This document shows, in pieces, positions 51,920-61,300 of a DNA stretch of 64,000 nucleotides. The DNA comes from UBA7332 sp051657165 (lineage in GTDB: Bacteria; Bacteroidota; Bacteroidia; Bacteroidales; UBA7332), in contig JBOFKD010000111.1 of NCBI GenBank assembly GCA_051657165.1, positions 1 to 64,000 on the forward strand. Direction: 5' to 3'. The notes under the pieces are model-generated. The model did no database searches, was not told where the DNA came from, and was given only the letters and a program-made list of their open reading frames with translations. Position numbers and translations under genes: made by a program. How positions within the stretch are numbered: position 1 is the stretch's first letter; the number at the start of each line of letters is the position of its first letter.

Positions 51920-52908
51920 CTGAATATCGTTTAGAAAAAGTACGACATTAAGCTAAGCAAAAACGGAAATCAGTTTATAGAAACTGAAGTTGAACAAAGG
52001 TATAGTATTCTTCTTTAAAACAGATTAGAAAACATACAAATTTTCAATGGAACAAATGTCTGTATCTAAATTATAAACAGTTGTTTACAGGAACAGGTAT
52101 CACCATTAAATCAACAATGTATGTTTATAAAACATAGTCAATTAACAATATTATCAACAACGTTGTTAATCACAGTTATATGATTAATATATAATAAGTT
52201 AGCATGTTGATAAAGAGTAGATATAACAACGTAAATAACAAATATGAATATAATCCTTCCTGTTATAAACATATAATGAAAACTTTATAACCATGTTAGA
52301 ATCTTGTGAAATAGCTTATGAAAACATGTTGAACAACATAAGAAAGTCAAAAGGAGGTATGCTTCCTATTTTCAAATAAAGAGATAAAAAAAGGAGGAAA
52401 TTGAGGACGTTTGAGGAGGTAAAATATTAGATTGCTGGATTTCAGCAAGTTGAGTAATAACGAGAGTTTTAATTACTTGTTAAAAAACAGCGGATAAAAT
52501 GCTAATTAAAAATGAAAACTTATACTTGATTTCTAAAGAGAAATATTTATACGAATGCATAATATATACTTCCAAGAAAAGTTGTTCTTTTTTCTTGCAG
52601 ACTTTTTTAAGCCTGAATTGACAGATTTCAGACCTGTTAAAAGCATATTTTTATTGACAATATTAGCTGTCAACAGAATAAATAATAACTTTGTATATCC
52701 TCTATATATAAGGTGTTTAGAGGATATTATTCCGTTTATAACAATTGAATAAAACAATTGTTTATGTTGATAACGGAATAAGCAAATTAACAGTATAAAA
52801 TTAATACGTCATATTAACAGCCTATTATCATTATCATATATTTCTTTTTTAGTTTAATATATAAATAAGATAATAAGATAGTTGTTGATAATAACAAGAT
52901 ACGAAGGT
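51920..52908. other. Long AT-rich gap with DnaA-box-like repeats (possible replication origin)
   Basis: 989 bases without a gene I can support. Four exact copies of TTATCAACA, one base from the consensus DnaA box TTATCCACA, lie at 52151-52159 (plus), 52205-52213, 52765-52773 and 52883-52891 (minus). AACAACGTTGTT (52156-52167) is a perfect palindrome. Between 52320 and 52430 there are several purine-rich AGGAGG-like stretches. Low GC, clustered 9-mers and length would fit oriC, but dnaA is not nearby, so this is a hypothesis. Confidence 0.4.
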
Positions 52909-53439
52909 ATGAGAAAATTGAAAGTTACAGAGATGAACCGCATCTCGCCCGAAGAGTTTAAGGAAATAAATAAGATGCCTTTAGTGATTGTTCTGGACAA
53001 TGTAAGAAGTCTCAATAATATCGGATCGGTGTTTCGTTCATCCGATGCATATCTGATTGAGAAAATTTATTTATGCGGAATAACTGCAACTCCTCCGAAT
53101 GCAGAAATTCATAAAACAGCTCTCGGAGCTGAAGAGTCTGTTGAATGGATTTATAAAAGCAATACACTGGAAGCTGTCGAAGAATTAAGAAACGAAGGAT
53201 ATATTATTTGCTCCATTGAGCAATGCAAAGGAAGTGTAATGCTGAATTCTTTTCAGCCAGATCCGGATAAAGGATATGCGGTGATTTTCGGAAATGAGGT
53301 AAAAGGAGTAAATCAGGAAGTAGTTGACGCTTCTGATGTTTGTCTGGAACTTCCTCAATACGGAACAAAGCACTCTTTGAATGTTTCCGTTACTGCGGGA
53401 ATTGTAATCTGGGACTTCTTTTGTAAGTTAGGTATTTAA
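52909..53439 (+). CDS. TrmH/SpoU family RNA 2'-O-methyltransferase
   Basis: 176-residue SPOUT methyltransferase. Motif 1 is LDNVRSLNNIGSVFRSSDAY, motif 2 IFGNEVKGV and motif 3 LPQYGTKHSLNVSVTAGIVIW, which together form the knotted SAM site. It should methylate a ribose in tRNA or rRNA; the target cannot be told. I chose ATG 52909 (MRKLKVTEMN) preceded by GAAGG; a TTG nine codons upstream would overlap a TTATCAACA box. Confidence 0.93.
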   Translation: MRKLKVTEMNRISPEEFKEINKMPLVIVLDNVRSLNNIGSVFRSSDAYLIEKIYLCGITATPPNAEIHKTALGAEESVEWIYKSNTLEAVEELRNEGYIICSIEQCKGSVMLNSFQPDPDKGYAVIFGNEVKGVNQEVVDASDVCLELPQYGTKHSLNVSVTAGIVIWDFFCKLGI

Positions 53440-53450
53440 TCTGATCAGAT

Positions 53451-53492
53451 AAAAAAAACGGATAACCTGAAAATTTCAGATTATCCGTTTTT
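53451..53492. terminator. Bidirectional terminator between trmH-like and CDF genes
   Basis: AAAACGGATAA.CTGAAA/TTTCAG.TTATCCGTTTTT stem flanked by A and T runs. Confidence 0.9.
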
Positions 53493-53494
53493 AT

Positions 53495-54388
53495 TTAAGT
53501 ATGCAGTTGCTCATAAGAGCAATCTTCGTTTTCAGCTTCAAATTCAATAGTTACATGCTCTATATCCATTTCAGTACAGATCTCTCGAATTTGCTCCTTT
53601 AAAGGGCTTAATTCGGCTAAAGAGTGATCATCTTTCAATACAACATGCAAACTCATTATATTTTTCTGACCATCCAGACTCCATATATGCAGATCATGAA
53701 TCGACTGAATTTCTTTCAGACGGGTGATTTTTTCTTCAAGAAGAGAAACGTTTATATCATCCGGAGTATGCTGAAGTAATATAGAGAATGTAGCTTTAAA
53801 ATTCTTATAGATATTCGTTAGGATCCAGATTGATATAGCTATGGATAGAAGAGGGTCAAGAATTGGAAGATTGACAAACATCATCACGATGCTGACAATC
53901 AAAACAGCTACCCAGCCTAATACATCTTCCATTAAATGCAGAAATACCGCTCTTTCATTTAACGTAGTTCCTTTTTTAAGTTTAAATACAGCAGCTCCGT
54001 TTACTATAATTCCCAGAATAGCCAGATACAACATACCTTCGGCATTAGCCTCCTGAGGCGAAAACAATCTTGTCACACTTTCCTTGATTACAATGATTGA
54101 TCCAGCCAGCAGTATGGATGAAATAAATAAGGAACCCAATAAAGAGAAGCGTTTATATCCGTAACTGTATTTTTCATCTCTTCCTTTTTCCGAGTATTTC
54201 TGCAGATACCAGGCGACACCTAAGGAAACTGCATCCGAAAAGTCGTGCAAAGCATCTGACATAATCGCGATACTATTCGTATAAATACCGCCTATCAATT
54301 CAATAAATGAAAAAAACAGGTTTAAGAAAAATGCAAAAGTTATATTCTTCCTTGCATTGTGTCCGTGGTCATGGTGATGATGTCCCAT
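53495..54388 (-). CDS. Cation diffusion facilitator (Zn2+/metal exporter)
   Basis: 297-residue CDF protein with six transmembrane helices and a cytoplasmic C-terminal domain. A His-rich start (MGHHHHDHGHN) may bind metal. Transport-site residues appear in SDALHDFSDAVSLG (helix 2) and HLMEDVLGWVAVL (helix 5), the H-x3-D and H/D-x3-D pattern of Zn exporters. The C-terminal domain includes IHDLHIWSLDGQ. Specificity is probably Zn or Cd and cannot be settled by eye. The DUF4294 gene lies 11 bases upstream. Confidence 0.93.
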   Translation of the reverse strand: MGHHHHDHGHNARKNITFAFFLNLFFSFIELIGGIYTNSIAIMSDALHDFSDAVSLGVAWYLQKYSEKGRDEKYSYGYKRFSLLGSLFISSILLAGSIIVIKESVTRLFSPQEANAEGMLYLAILGIIVNGAAVFKLKKGTTLNERAVFLHLMEDVLGWVAVLIVSIVMMFVNLPILDPLLSIAISIWILTNIYKNFKATFSILLQHTPDDINVSLLEEKITRLKEIQSIHDLHIWSLDGQKNIMSLHVVLKDDHSLAELSPLKEQIREICTEMDIEHVTIEFEAENEDCSYEQLHT

Positions 54389-54399
54389 AGCTTATAATT

Positions 54400-54993
54400 T
54401 TAAAGTTGTCCGGCTTCTACCATTAAACAAATTTGTTCGATTTGCTTATCTTTTCCCTGAGGGTCCCATTCTGATTTAAGACTGGCTCCAAATAAAGAAG
54501 CAAATGTATTCCAGAATCCGGCCCGGAAAGATCCCAGAAAAGCTTTGATCAGGGAGTATGAAGATTGATTACACTCTCTGTCTATTAATTTTATCAACAG
54601 TTTACCTTGTCTGAAAGTCAGTTTTTTAAGAACAGGTTTATACGTATCGAATAGTTCTTTTTCCATTTTCTTCAAGTGCTTGTCCCGCGCTTTTTCATTC
54701 GGAAGAGTTTCCATATACTGATATGTTTCGATCAGTGTTTCGTAAATAAGCTTCGCATAAGGCAATGTTTTCTTTACATCACGTACAGTTCTCCAGTATG
54801 CCATTTCCTGTTTTTGGTTTTTAAATACCATCGGAGGAAATATATATACCGTCCGTAATCTTACATAAGGAATAGTGTCTCCATTTTCAATAACAGCTCT
54901 TTGTCTGTTCATTGGCAATGGTTCATAATCATTCTGTGCAAAAGCGGCAGATGTAAGAAGTGAAAGAATAAAAAAGAGAATTACGCGATACAT
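54400..54993 (-). CDS. Secreted DUF4294 protein
   Basis: 197 residues with signal peptide (MYRVILFFILSLLTSAAFAQ). The mature domain has the DUF4294 pattern: DTIPYVRLRTVYIFPP, then a helical part RTVRDVKKTLPYAKLIYETL and MEKELFDTYKPVLKKLTFRQGKLLIKLIDRE given here in part. Known only in Bacteroidota, function unknown. First gene of a two-gene unit with the CDF exporter; divergent from the outer-membrane pair. Confidence 0.88.
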   Translation of the reverse strand: MYRVILFFILSLLTSAAFAQNDYEPLPMNRQRAVIENGDTIPYVRLRTVYIFPPMVFKNQKQEMAYWRTVRDVKKTLPYAKLIYETLIETYQYMETLPNEKARDKHLKKMEKELFDTYKPVLKKLTFRQGKLLIKLIDRECNQSSYSLIKAFLGSFRAGFWNTFASLFGASLKSEWDPQGKDKQIEQICLMVEAGQL

Positions 54994-55068
54994 ATATTGG
55001 TTTGTAACTTATTTAAAGATAATTTCTATATATTTGAACACTTGAATATTAACCGGGACAATCCAACC

Positions 55069-55887
55069 ATGAACAACATACAAAAGCTAATCATTACTTT
55101 TAGCTTAATATATTCTTCTGATATGAATGCTACGAACGATTATTCGCAGTATGAGAATGCCAGATCTGTATCTTTAAGCCATGCAACAGTTTCTACTTAC
55201 GGATTTTTAAACTCCGCATCGGCTGTTTTATATGAAAACAGTTTCGTATCAGCCACATATGAAAACAAATATATAACTAAAGAGTTGTCTTCAACAACAA
55301 TTGCCGGATTATATAAATCAAAATTCACAGATTTAGCATTTTGCTTGAATTATTTTGGTTATGATATATTTAATAAGACTTCCATTTCTATCTCTGCGGC
55401 AAAAGATCTGTCCGAATGGTTTGCGCTTGGTGTTCGCATAAACTATTCTTCTTTTTATTTTCATTCCGAATCCGGAAGATCCAATCAGTTATCCGCAGAT
55501 ATTGGTTTTTTATTTTTCAGAAACCGGATTATAACAGCAGGTATAAACATTGGCAATCTTTTTCGTGTAAGAACAGATCATAATTACGATCCTCTTAAAC
55601 TTTCTGAACCTGTACATATTGAATGCGGATTATCCTATAAAACCCTCGATGATCTGAATTTATTATTTCAGATAGCAAAGACCGGTAAACAGGATTTGAA
55701 ATTAGCACTGGCAGCTGAATATACAGGAATCCATAATTTCCCCGTCAGAGTAGGTGTGTCCGGCATGCCATTTTCTCCCTCTTTTGGTGTCGGATATAAG
55801 TATAATTTTCTTGCGATAGATATAGCATCCGGATATCACATTGATCTTGGATTTTCTCCGACAGTCACTTTATCCTGTTCTTTCTGA
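55069..55887 (+). CDS. Putative outer-membrane beta-barrel protein
   Basis: 272 residues. A signal-like N-terminus (MNNIQKLIITFSLIYSSDMNA) is followed by alternating strands such as FCLNYFGYDIF, FALGVRINYSSFYFH and RIITAGINIGNLF, ending in Phe (TVTLSCSF), the C-terminal signature of barrels. It begins with the ARSVSLSHATVSTYG segment seen in PorV/PorQ-like proteins, but assignment is tentative. Its stop overlaps the next start (TGATG), so the two are translated together. ATG 55069 was chosen. Confidence 0.8.
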   Translation: MNNIQKLIITFSLIYSSDMNATNDYSQYENARSVSLSHATVSTYGFLNSASAVLYENSFVSATYENKYITKELSSTTIAGLYKSKFTDLAFCLNYFGYDIFNKTSISISAAKDLSEWFALGVRINYSSFYFHSESGRSNQLSADIGFLFFRNRIITAGINIGNLFRVRTDHNYDPLKLSEPVHIECGLSYKTLDDLNLLFQIAKTGKQDLKLALAAEYTGIHNFPVRVGVSGMPFSPSFGVGYKYNFLAIDIASGYHIDLGFSPTVTLSCSF

Positions 55888-57863
55888 TGAGACTATTATT
55901 TCTATTCTTAATATCCGTTGTTTCGATGGTTATGTATGGTCAGAACGAAAAAGAGAAATTACGTTTCGAATTAGAAGAGAATTACGAAACAGAGGTTATT
56001 AATGATTCGTTTGATGAGTCACTGCTATACAATCCGATTGATTTAAACAATACCTCGTACGATGAACTGAAGTATTCAGGTCTGTTCACCGAAAAAGAGA
56101 TAGAGAATATTCTTTTCTATCTTTATGTTTATGGAGAAATGAAATCAATTTATGAGATGAAGCTTATTAAAGATATGGATTATAACACGATTCAGCGTCT
56201 GCTTCCGTTTATTACGATTAATCCTAAAAAGAAAGAATTTAAGAACAGTCTTAGTCAGCAAATTAATATATCGGTACGTACTAATTTATCTGTTCCAGAT
56301 GGATTCAGAGATAAAACAGACTCCTTACTCCGCAATAATAAAAAATATCTGGGTGATCCGGTCTATCTGGCTTTTAATTATGAAGGACAATTGAACCGCT
56401 CTTTCAAATGGGGGATTTCTTGCGAGAAAGATGCCGGAGAGTTAATGAATATAATACCGGATTATACATCATTTTTTCTGGAATATACTACGAAATCATG
56501 GTTGAAGAAACTGGTTATAGGGAGTTATAAACTCTGTTTCGGGAACGGACTTGTAATGAATAATACTTATGAAACCGGTTTCACCTCTTTGCATAGCTTT
56601 AGTAAACCGGCTTCAAACACTGTTCGTAAACATAATTCTTTTAATGAAACAGATTACCACAGAGGAGCTGCCGCTGTTTTTAAAATCAGGAATACCGAAT
56701 TAACTATCTTCGGATCATTTGTAGCCAAAGATGCATCCTCTAATGACTCTGTCATTCACTCTTTTTATACCAGCGGGAAACACAACACAGCTGCTTCACT
56801 CAGCAGAAAGAAGAATGAGACAGTTCAGTCTTATGGTATCCGTGGATCATTCTCCCGCAAGAATTATAGTTTGGGAGTTAATTATGTGAATACTACATTT
56901 TCGAAGCCTGTTTTTTCTAAATATCAGTCCGTTGCAAATCGTTTTCACTTCAAAGGTAAAGAAAGCAATAGTGTATCGATGGACTGGGAGTATCACAATC
57001 AGAAATTAAGGATAGGAGGAGAAGAAGCTTTTTCGGATAAAGGAATTGCCTTGTTACACAGAGTACAGTTTCAGCCTAAAAGAGATTTTCTGTTTTCATT
57101 TGCACAACGGTATTATTCGCCACAGTATTATTCCTTTAATGGCAGGGCTCTCGGTAACTCGCTTATCAGAAATGAAGAAGGATATTACTTCTTTTCAGCA
57201 CTTTATTTTGGAAAAGGTTTTTATTTCAATGTCTCTTACGATTATTTCAAATACTTATGGGCTTCTTCCGGTTCTGATTTTCCGAAAGAATCATCAGACT
57301 TAAAACTTCGTCTGGAAAATAAATTATTAAACAAATGGATTTTCTCTTTACTCTACAAACAATCCCGGAGAGAGAAAGAGTATGATTCCGTTTATGATGA
57401 GTCTTATACCTGGATATTGAGGAGTCAGTATAAATCAGTTTTATCTTTGCGGGTCACACATGAATATTCTAAATATTTTTTAAGTCAGAGTCTTCTTGAA
57501 TATGCATTTATACAGGGTGATAAATCAAACAAAGGTTTTCATTTATCTCAGATTTTTACCTGTTCGCTGATGCAGGGGAGCTGTCAGTTTCAGACCATCG
57601 TATCAGCTTTTTATGGTGGCGAGAATATATCTTTCTATTCACCGGTCAGACACTCTCTGTATGCCGGATCCGGTGAGCGTATATCCGGAAACGGATTTAA
57701 GTTTCAGGGGAATGCCCGTATAAAGTTGTATAAGGATTTGAGCATTCAATTTTCATATTCTCTTCTTCACAGATCAGATGTAACGTTTATCGGGAATGGA
57801 TTAGAACGGATTCAGAGTAATCAGCGTCATATGATCTCTTCTCTGATCCGTTATAAGTTCTGA
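55887..57863 (+). CDS. Outer-membrane barrel protein with N-terminal helix-hairpin-helix region
   Basis: 658 residues with a signal peptide (MRLLFLFLISVVSMVMYGQ). Residues 45-110 form a ComEA-like helix-hairpin-helix region (NPIDLNNTSYDELKYSGLF, then EMKSIYEMKLI and YNTIQRLLPFI). The remaining 540 residues look like a large beta-barrel, with alternating aromatic strands and a terminal LIRYKF. A DNA-binding-type fold joined to an outer-membrane barrel suggests DNA uptake or surface DNA binding, but this is inference. Coupled to the preceding barrel gene. Confidence 0.85.
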   Translation: MRLLFLFLISVVSMVMYGQNEKEKLRFELEENYETEVINDSFDESLLYNPIDLNNTSYDELKYSGLFTEKEIENILFYLYVYGEMKSIYEMKLIKDMDYNTIQRLLPFITINPKKKEFKNSLSQQINISVRTNLSVPDGFRDKTDSLLRNNKKYLGDPVYLAFNYEGQLNRSFKWGISCEKDAGELMNIIPDYTSFFLEYTTKSWLKKLVIGSYKLCFGNGLVMNNTYETGFTSLHSFSKPASNTVRKHNSFNETDYHRGAAAVFKIRNTELTIFGSFVAKDASSNDSVIHSFYTSGKHNTAASLSRKKNETVQSYGIRGSFSRKNYSLGVNYVNTTFSKPVFSKYQSVANRFHFKGKESNSVSMDWEYHNQKLRIGGEEAFSDKGIALLHRVQFQPKRDFLFSFAQRYYSPQYYSFNGRALGNSLIRNEEGYYFFSALYFGKGFYFNVSYDYFKYLWASSGSDFPKESSDLKLRLENKLLNKWIFSLLYKQSRREKEYDSVYDESYTWILRSQYKSVLSLRVTHEYSKYFLSQSLLEYAFIQGDKSNKGFHLSQIFTCSLMQGSCQFQTIVSAFYGGENISFYSPVRHSLYAGSGERISGNGFKFQGNARIKLYKDLSIQFSYSLLHRSDVTFIGNGLERIQSNQRHMISSLIRYKF

Positions 57864-57869
57864 TTCTGA

Positions 57870-58205
57870 AATACGTTTACTATCCTGTTAATAAACCTGT
57901 TATCCTGCGCGGATATACGTATAATTAATTTTCTTCCTCCTTTGATTAATTTCTTTTGTACGGATGATTAACTTCTTTCGAGCGTATGATTAATTAAGGA
58001 TCTGTACAGATCCTTTTTTCTTCTTGTACAGCTCCTTGTAAGGACCTGTACAGATCCTTTTTTCTTCTTGTACAGCTCCTTGTAAGGACCTGTACAGATC
58101 CTTACAAGGAGCTGTACAAGCCAGAAGTTAATTATCCTTGCAAATGAAGTTATTCCTGCTTTGAAAAAACTTAATTAAACCGGCTAAGAAATTGATTATA
58201 CGTAT
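57870..58205. repeat. Phased-dyad element family 2, copy D
   Basis: Non-coding element related to C at 21030-21320. The core is bounded by ATACGTAT (57915-57922 and 58198-58205). Centres lie at 57983.5 (CG), then 58005.5, 58027.5, 58049.5, 58071.5, 58093.5 and 58115.5 (TGTACA), each exactly 22 apart; 58137.5 and 58159.5 are weaker and 58181.5 is CG-centred, still in phase. Outer centres are 57961.5, 57918.5 and 57874.5. It has six TGTACA units against four in C; the extra 44 bases are an exact tandem copy (58003-58045 repeated at 58047-58089). It begins just after the barrel gene. Confidence 0.88.
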
Positions 58206-58388
58206 CTTGTTCTTAGTAAATACATATAGTTGATATAATATGAATAGCAGCTTCTTTAGTAAAACGTAACCATTTTTCAGTAATACTCAAGATCTATTTG
58301 TATGAAAATCTGTACATTTGTAAGCTTTTCAAGAAAGAGCAAAAACGAGAATCAACCTTTACTGTTATTAACTGTCTGTTATTATATT
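58206..58388. other. Leader region of the HTCS gene
   Basis: 183 bases between element D and ATG 58389. No clear terminator, operator or TAnnTTTG box that I would commit to. Confidence 0.35.
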
Positions 58389-61300
58389 ATGATCAAATCA
58401 TTTCGTTTTGTATTAATACTCCTGTGCTGTATATATTCGATGTATACATTTGGGGATAATAATACTTATCTGAGCTTCTCGAATCTCACTTTAAAAGACG
58501 GACTTTCCCAAAGTACTGTTTTTGATATCAAACAGGATAAAACCGGATATATCTGGTTTGCTACCGCCGATGGTTTAAATCAGTTTGATGGCTATCAGTT
58601 TACGGTTTACCGGACCGGACTGGATTCAGTAAACTCCATTCATTCAAATTTCATCCGCTCTCTTGAAATTGATTCTACAGGAAATTTGTGGATTGGCTCT
58701 AAATTAGGATTATCTCAGTTTGATACGAAGAAGCAAACTTTCGAAAACTATCCGCTGACAATTCTGAATCTGCCCTTGTGTATTTATGATATCGAGCAGA
58801 TAAACAGTGAATATCTGGCACTGGGTTGCGATGGAGGTGTGGCTTTCTTTAATATGCGCACCAGACAATTTGATTACCAGCATGTTTTCGGTCGTGAAAA
58901 AGTAAACGAACTGTATTATACAGGAAATAATACTTTGATTGTAGGTACAACCCAGGGGCTTTTCAGTTTTAATATTAAAACAAAGTCTATCAAAGCGATT
59001 GTTCCTAATCTTTCCAATACATGGATACAGGAAATTTATCCGAAAAATAACGGAGAATACTGGGTTGCGACCGAAGGTAAAGGACTTTATCTGATTAATG
59101 CTAACAATGAAATAAAGACTGCCTATAAGCATGATCCCTCGAATGCTAATAGTCTGAGTTCAGATTTTGTAAGAACCATTTCATATGATTTCGAAGGCAA
59201 GTTATGGATTGGTACATTCAACGGTTTGAATGTACTGAACGAACGTACAGGTTCTTTTCAGAAATACTATCACAATGAACACGATGCGCAATCCATTTCA
59301 CAGAATTCTGTGCGCTCTATTTTTATGGATTCGCAGGGAGGTATGTGGATGGGTACCTATTTTGGAGGTATTAACTATCATCATGCATTAAGAGACCGCT
59401 TTAAGCATATTCGTTCTATTCCGAGTCTGAATACACTGAACGACAGAGTAATCAGTTGTATTGTAGAAGATCCTTCGGGCGAAATATGGATAGGGACTAA
59501 TGACAACGGAGTTAATATTACGAACCTGGATAAAGAAAACTCATTCCGTTATTTTAGAACGAAAGAGAACAATCACTCTTCACTTCAATCCAATAACATA
59601 AAGTGTATCTATCCAATATCTGAGAATGAAGCTTTGGTTGGTTCTCACGGAGGTGGACTGGCAAGAGTTAATAAAAATACCGGACATGTTATTAACTGGT
59701 TGAAATCAAACAGCTCTATTGTCAGTAACAACGTATATTCAATTATTAAAACCGATGATGTTTACTGGATTGGGACATTGAACGGACTTTGCTTCTTTGA
59801 TGGTGAAGGCATGGTTAAATATAAGAATGACAAGAATCTTGAATCATTCTTTAATGATAAACCGATCACCTATCTGATGAAAGATACCAAAGACAGAGTC
59901 TGGATCGGAACTGCCCGTGGATTATTTTGCTATAACCTGAAATCAAATGAGCTGAAGAGTTATTACCATAGCTCAGCTCAGAGATCTTTAAGCTCAGATT
60001 ATATTACTTGTATTATTGAAGACAGGAAACAGAGAGTCTGGATCGGTACTGAGAACGGATTAAACCGTTTTAATGACAAGAACGGAAACTTTCAGGTCTA
60101 TGACGAAAAGAAAGGTTTGTCAAACAGCTTTGTACACGGTGTAATTGAAGATGATTATAACCGTTTGTGGATTAGTACGAATAACGGACTCACCTGTCTG
60201 GAGCAGGATAGTAAAGTTATCCGTAATTACTTTGATACAGATGGTTTGCAGAGCAATCAGTTTACGACATATTCATTCTGTAAAACATCAAAAGGACTGT
60301 TCTTATTTGGTGGTATAAACGGAATCACATTATTCTCTCCGGATAAACTGATGGATAATCCGTTTTCGCCAAAACCGGAAATCATAGATCTTAAGTTATT
60401 TAATAAAAGCGTAGTTCCGGGAGATGAGACCGAATTACTTTCAAAGAGTATATCTCTTACAGACAAAGTAGAGTTTTCAGCTTCTCAGAATGTTTTCAGT
60501 CTGAGATTTGTGTCTATTAATTATCTGGCAACAAAAGGAAATACCTTTGCTTATAAGCTTGAAGGGTTTGATAAAGACTGGTATGTGACGACAAACCGGG
60601 AGGTTTCTTACTCTAATCTTTCACCCGGAAAGTACATCTTCAAGGTTAAGTCCGCCAATAATGACGGTAAATGGAATAACGATCCTACAGAACTGACTAT
60701 TGTAATTAATCCGGTGTGGTATCGTACCTGGTGGGCACTTATCATATGGGGATTCCTGTTTATTATTCTCATATACATTGTCATTCATATAATGTCGGCA
60801 AGAGCCAGAATGCAGAATGAAATTGAATATCAGAAGCTGGAACATCACCGTATGGAAGAAATGAATGAATTGCAGCTACGTTTCTTTATCAATATATCGC
60901 ATGAGTTCCGTACTCCCCTCACCATGATTTTATCTCCGCTGCAAGAGATTATTGACAGAGGTGTGGCTAATCCATGGATGCGTCAGCAACTGGATTATAT
61001 GCAACGGAATACTAAGAAAATGCTCCATCTGGTAAATCAGTTTCTGGACTATCGGAGAGCAGAACTTGGAGTTTTGGAATTGCGCACGAAATATCAGGAA
61101 GTGAATACCGGATCTTACGATGTATATGCCCTGTTCGATAAAGTGGCTAAACAGCGTAATATTGATTATATCTTTGATTGTATCGTTAAGGACAGGTACT
61201 ATCAGGTGGATATGAATTATGTTGAACGTATTCTCTCGAATCTGCTTTCAAATGCATTTAAGTATACACCTGAGGGTGGACGGATCGTTCTCTCGATTTA

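Noticed and set aside
52533..52757. 74-codon minus-strand frame in the 52-kb gap
   Set aside because: AT-driven, no recognisable protein and no start signal; the region is better described as non-coding.
51920..52908. A fifth 22-bp phased element in the long AT-rich gap
   Set aside because: I tested the palindromes there (AACAACGTTGTT and neighbours); their spacing is irregular and not 22 bp.
58000..58125. CRISPR-like array in element D
   Set aside because: Repeats are 22-bp spaced palindromes without unique spacers, and no cas genes are nearby.
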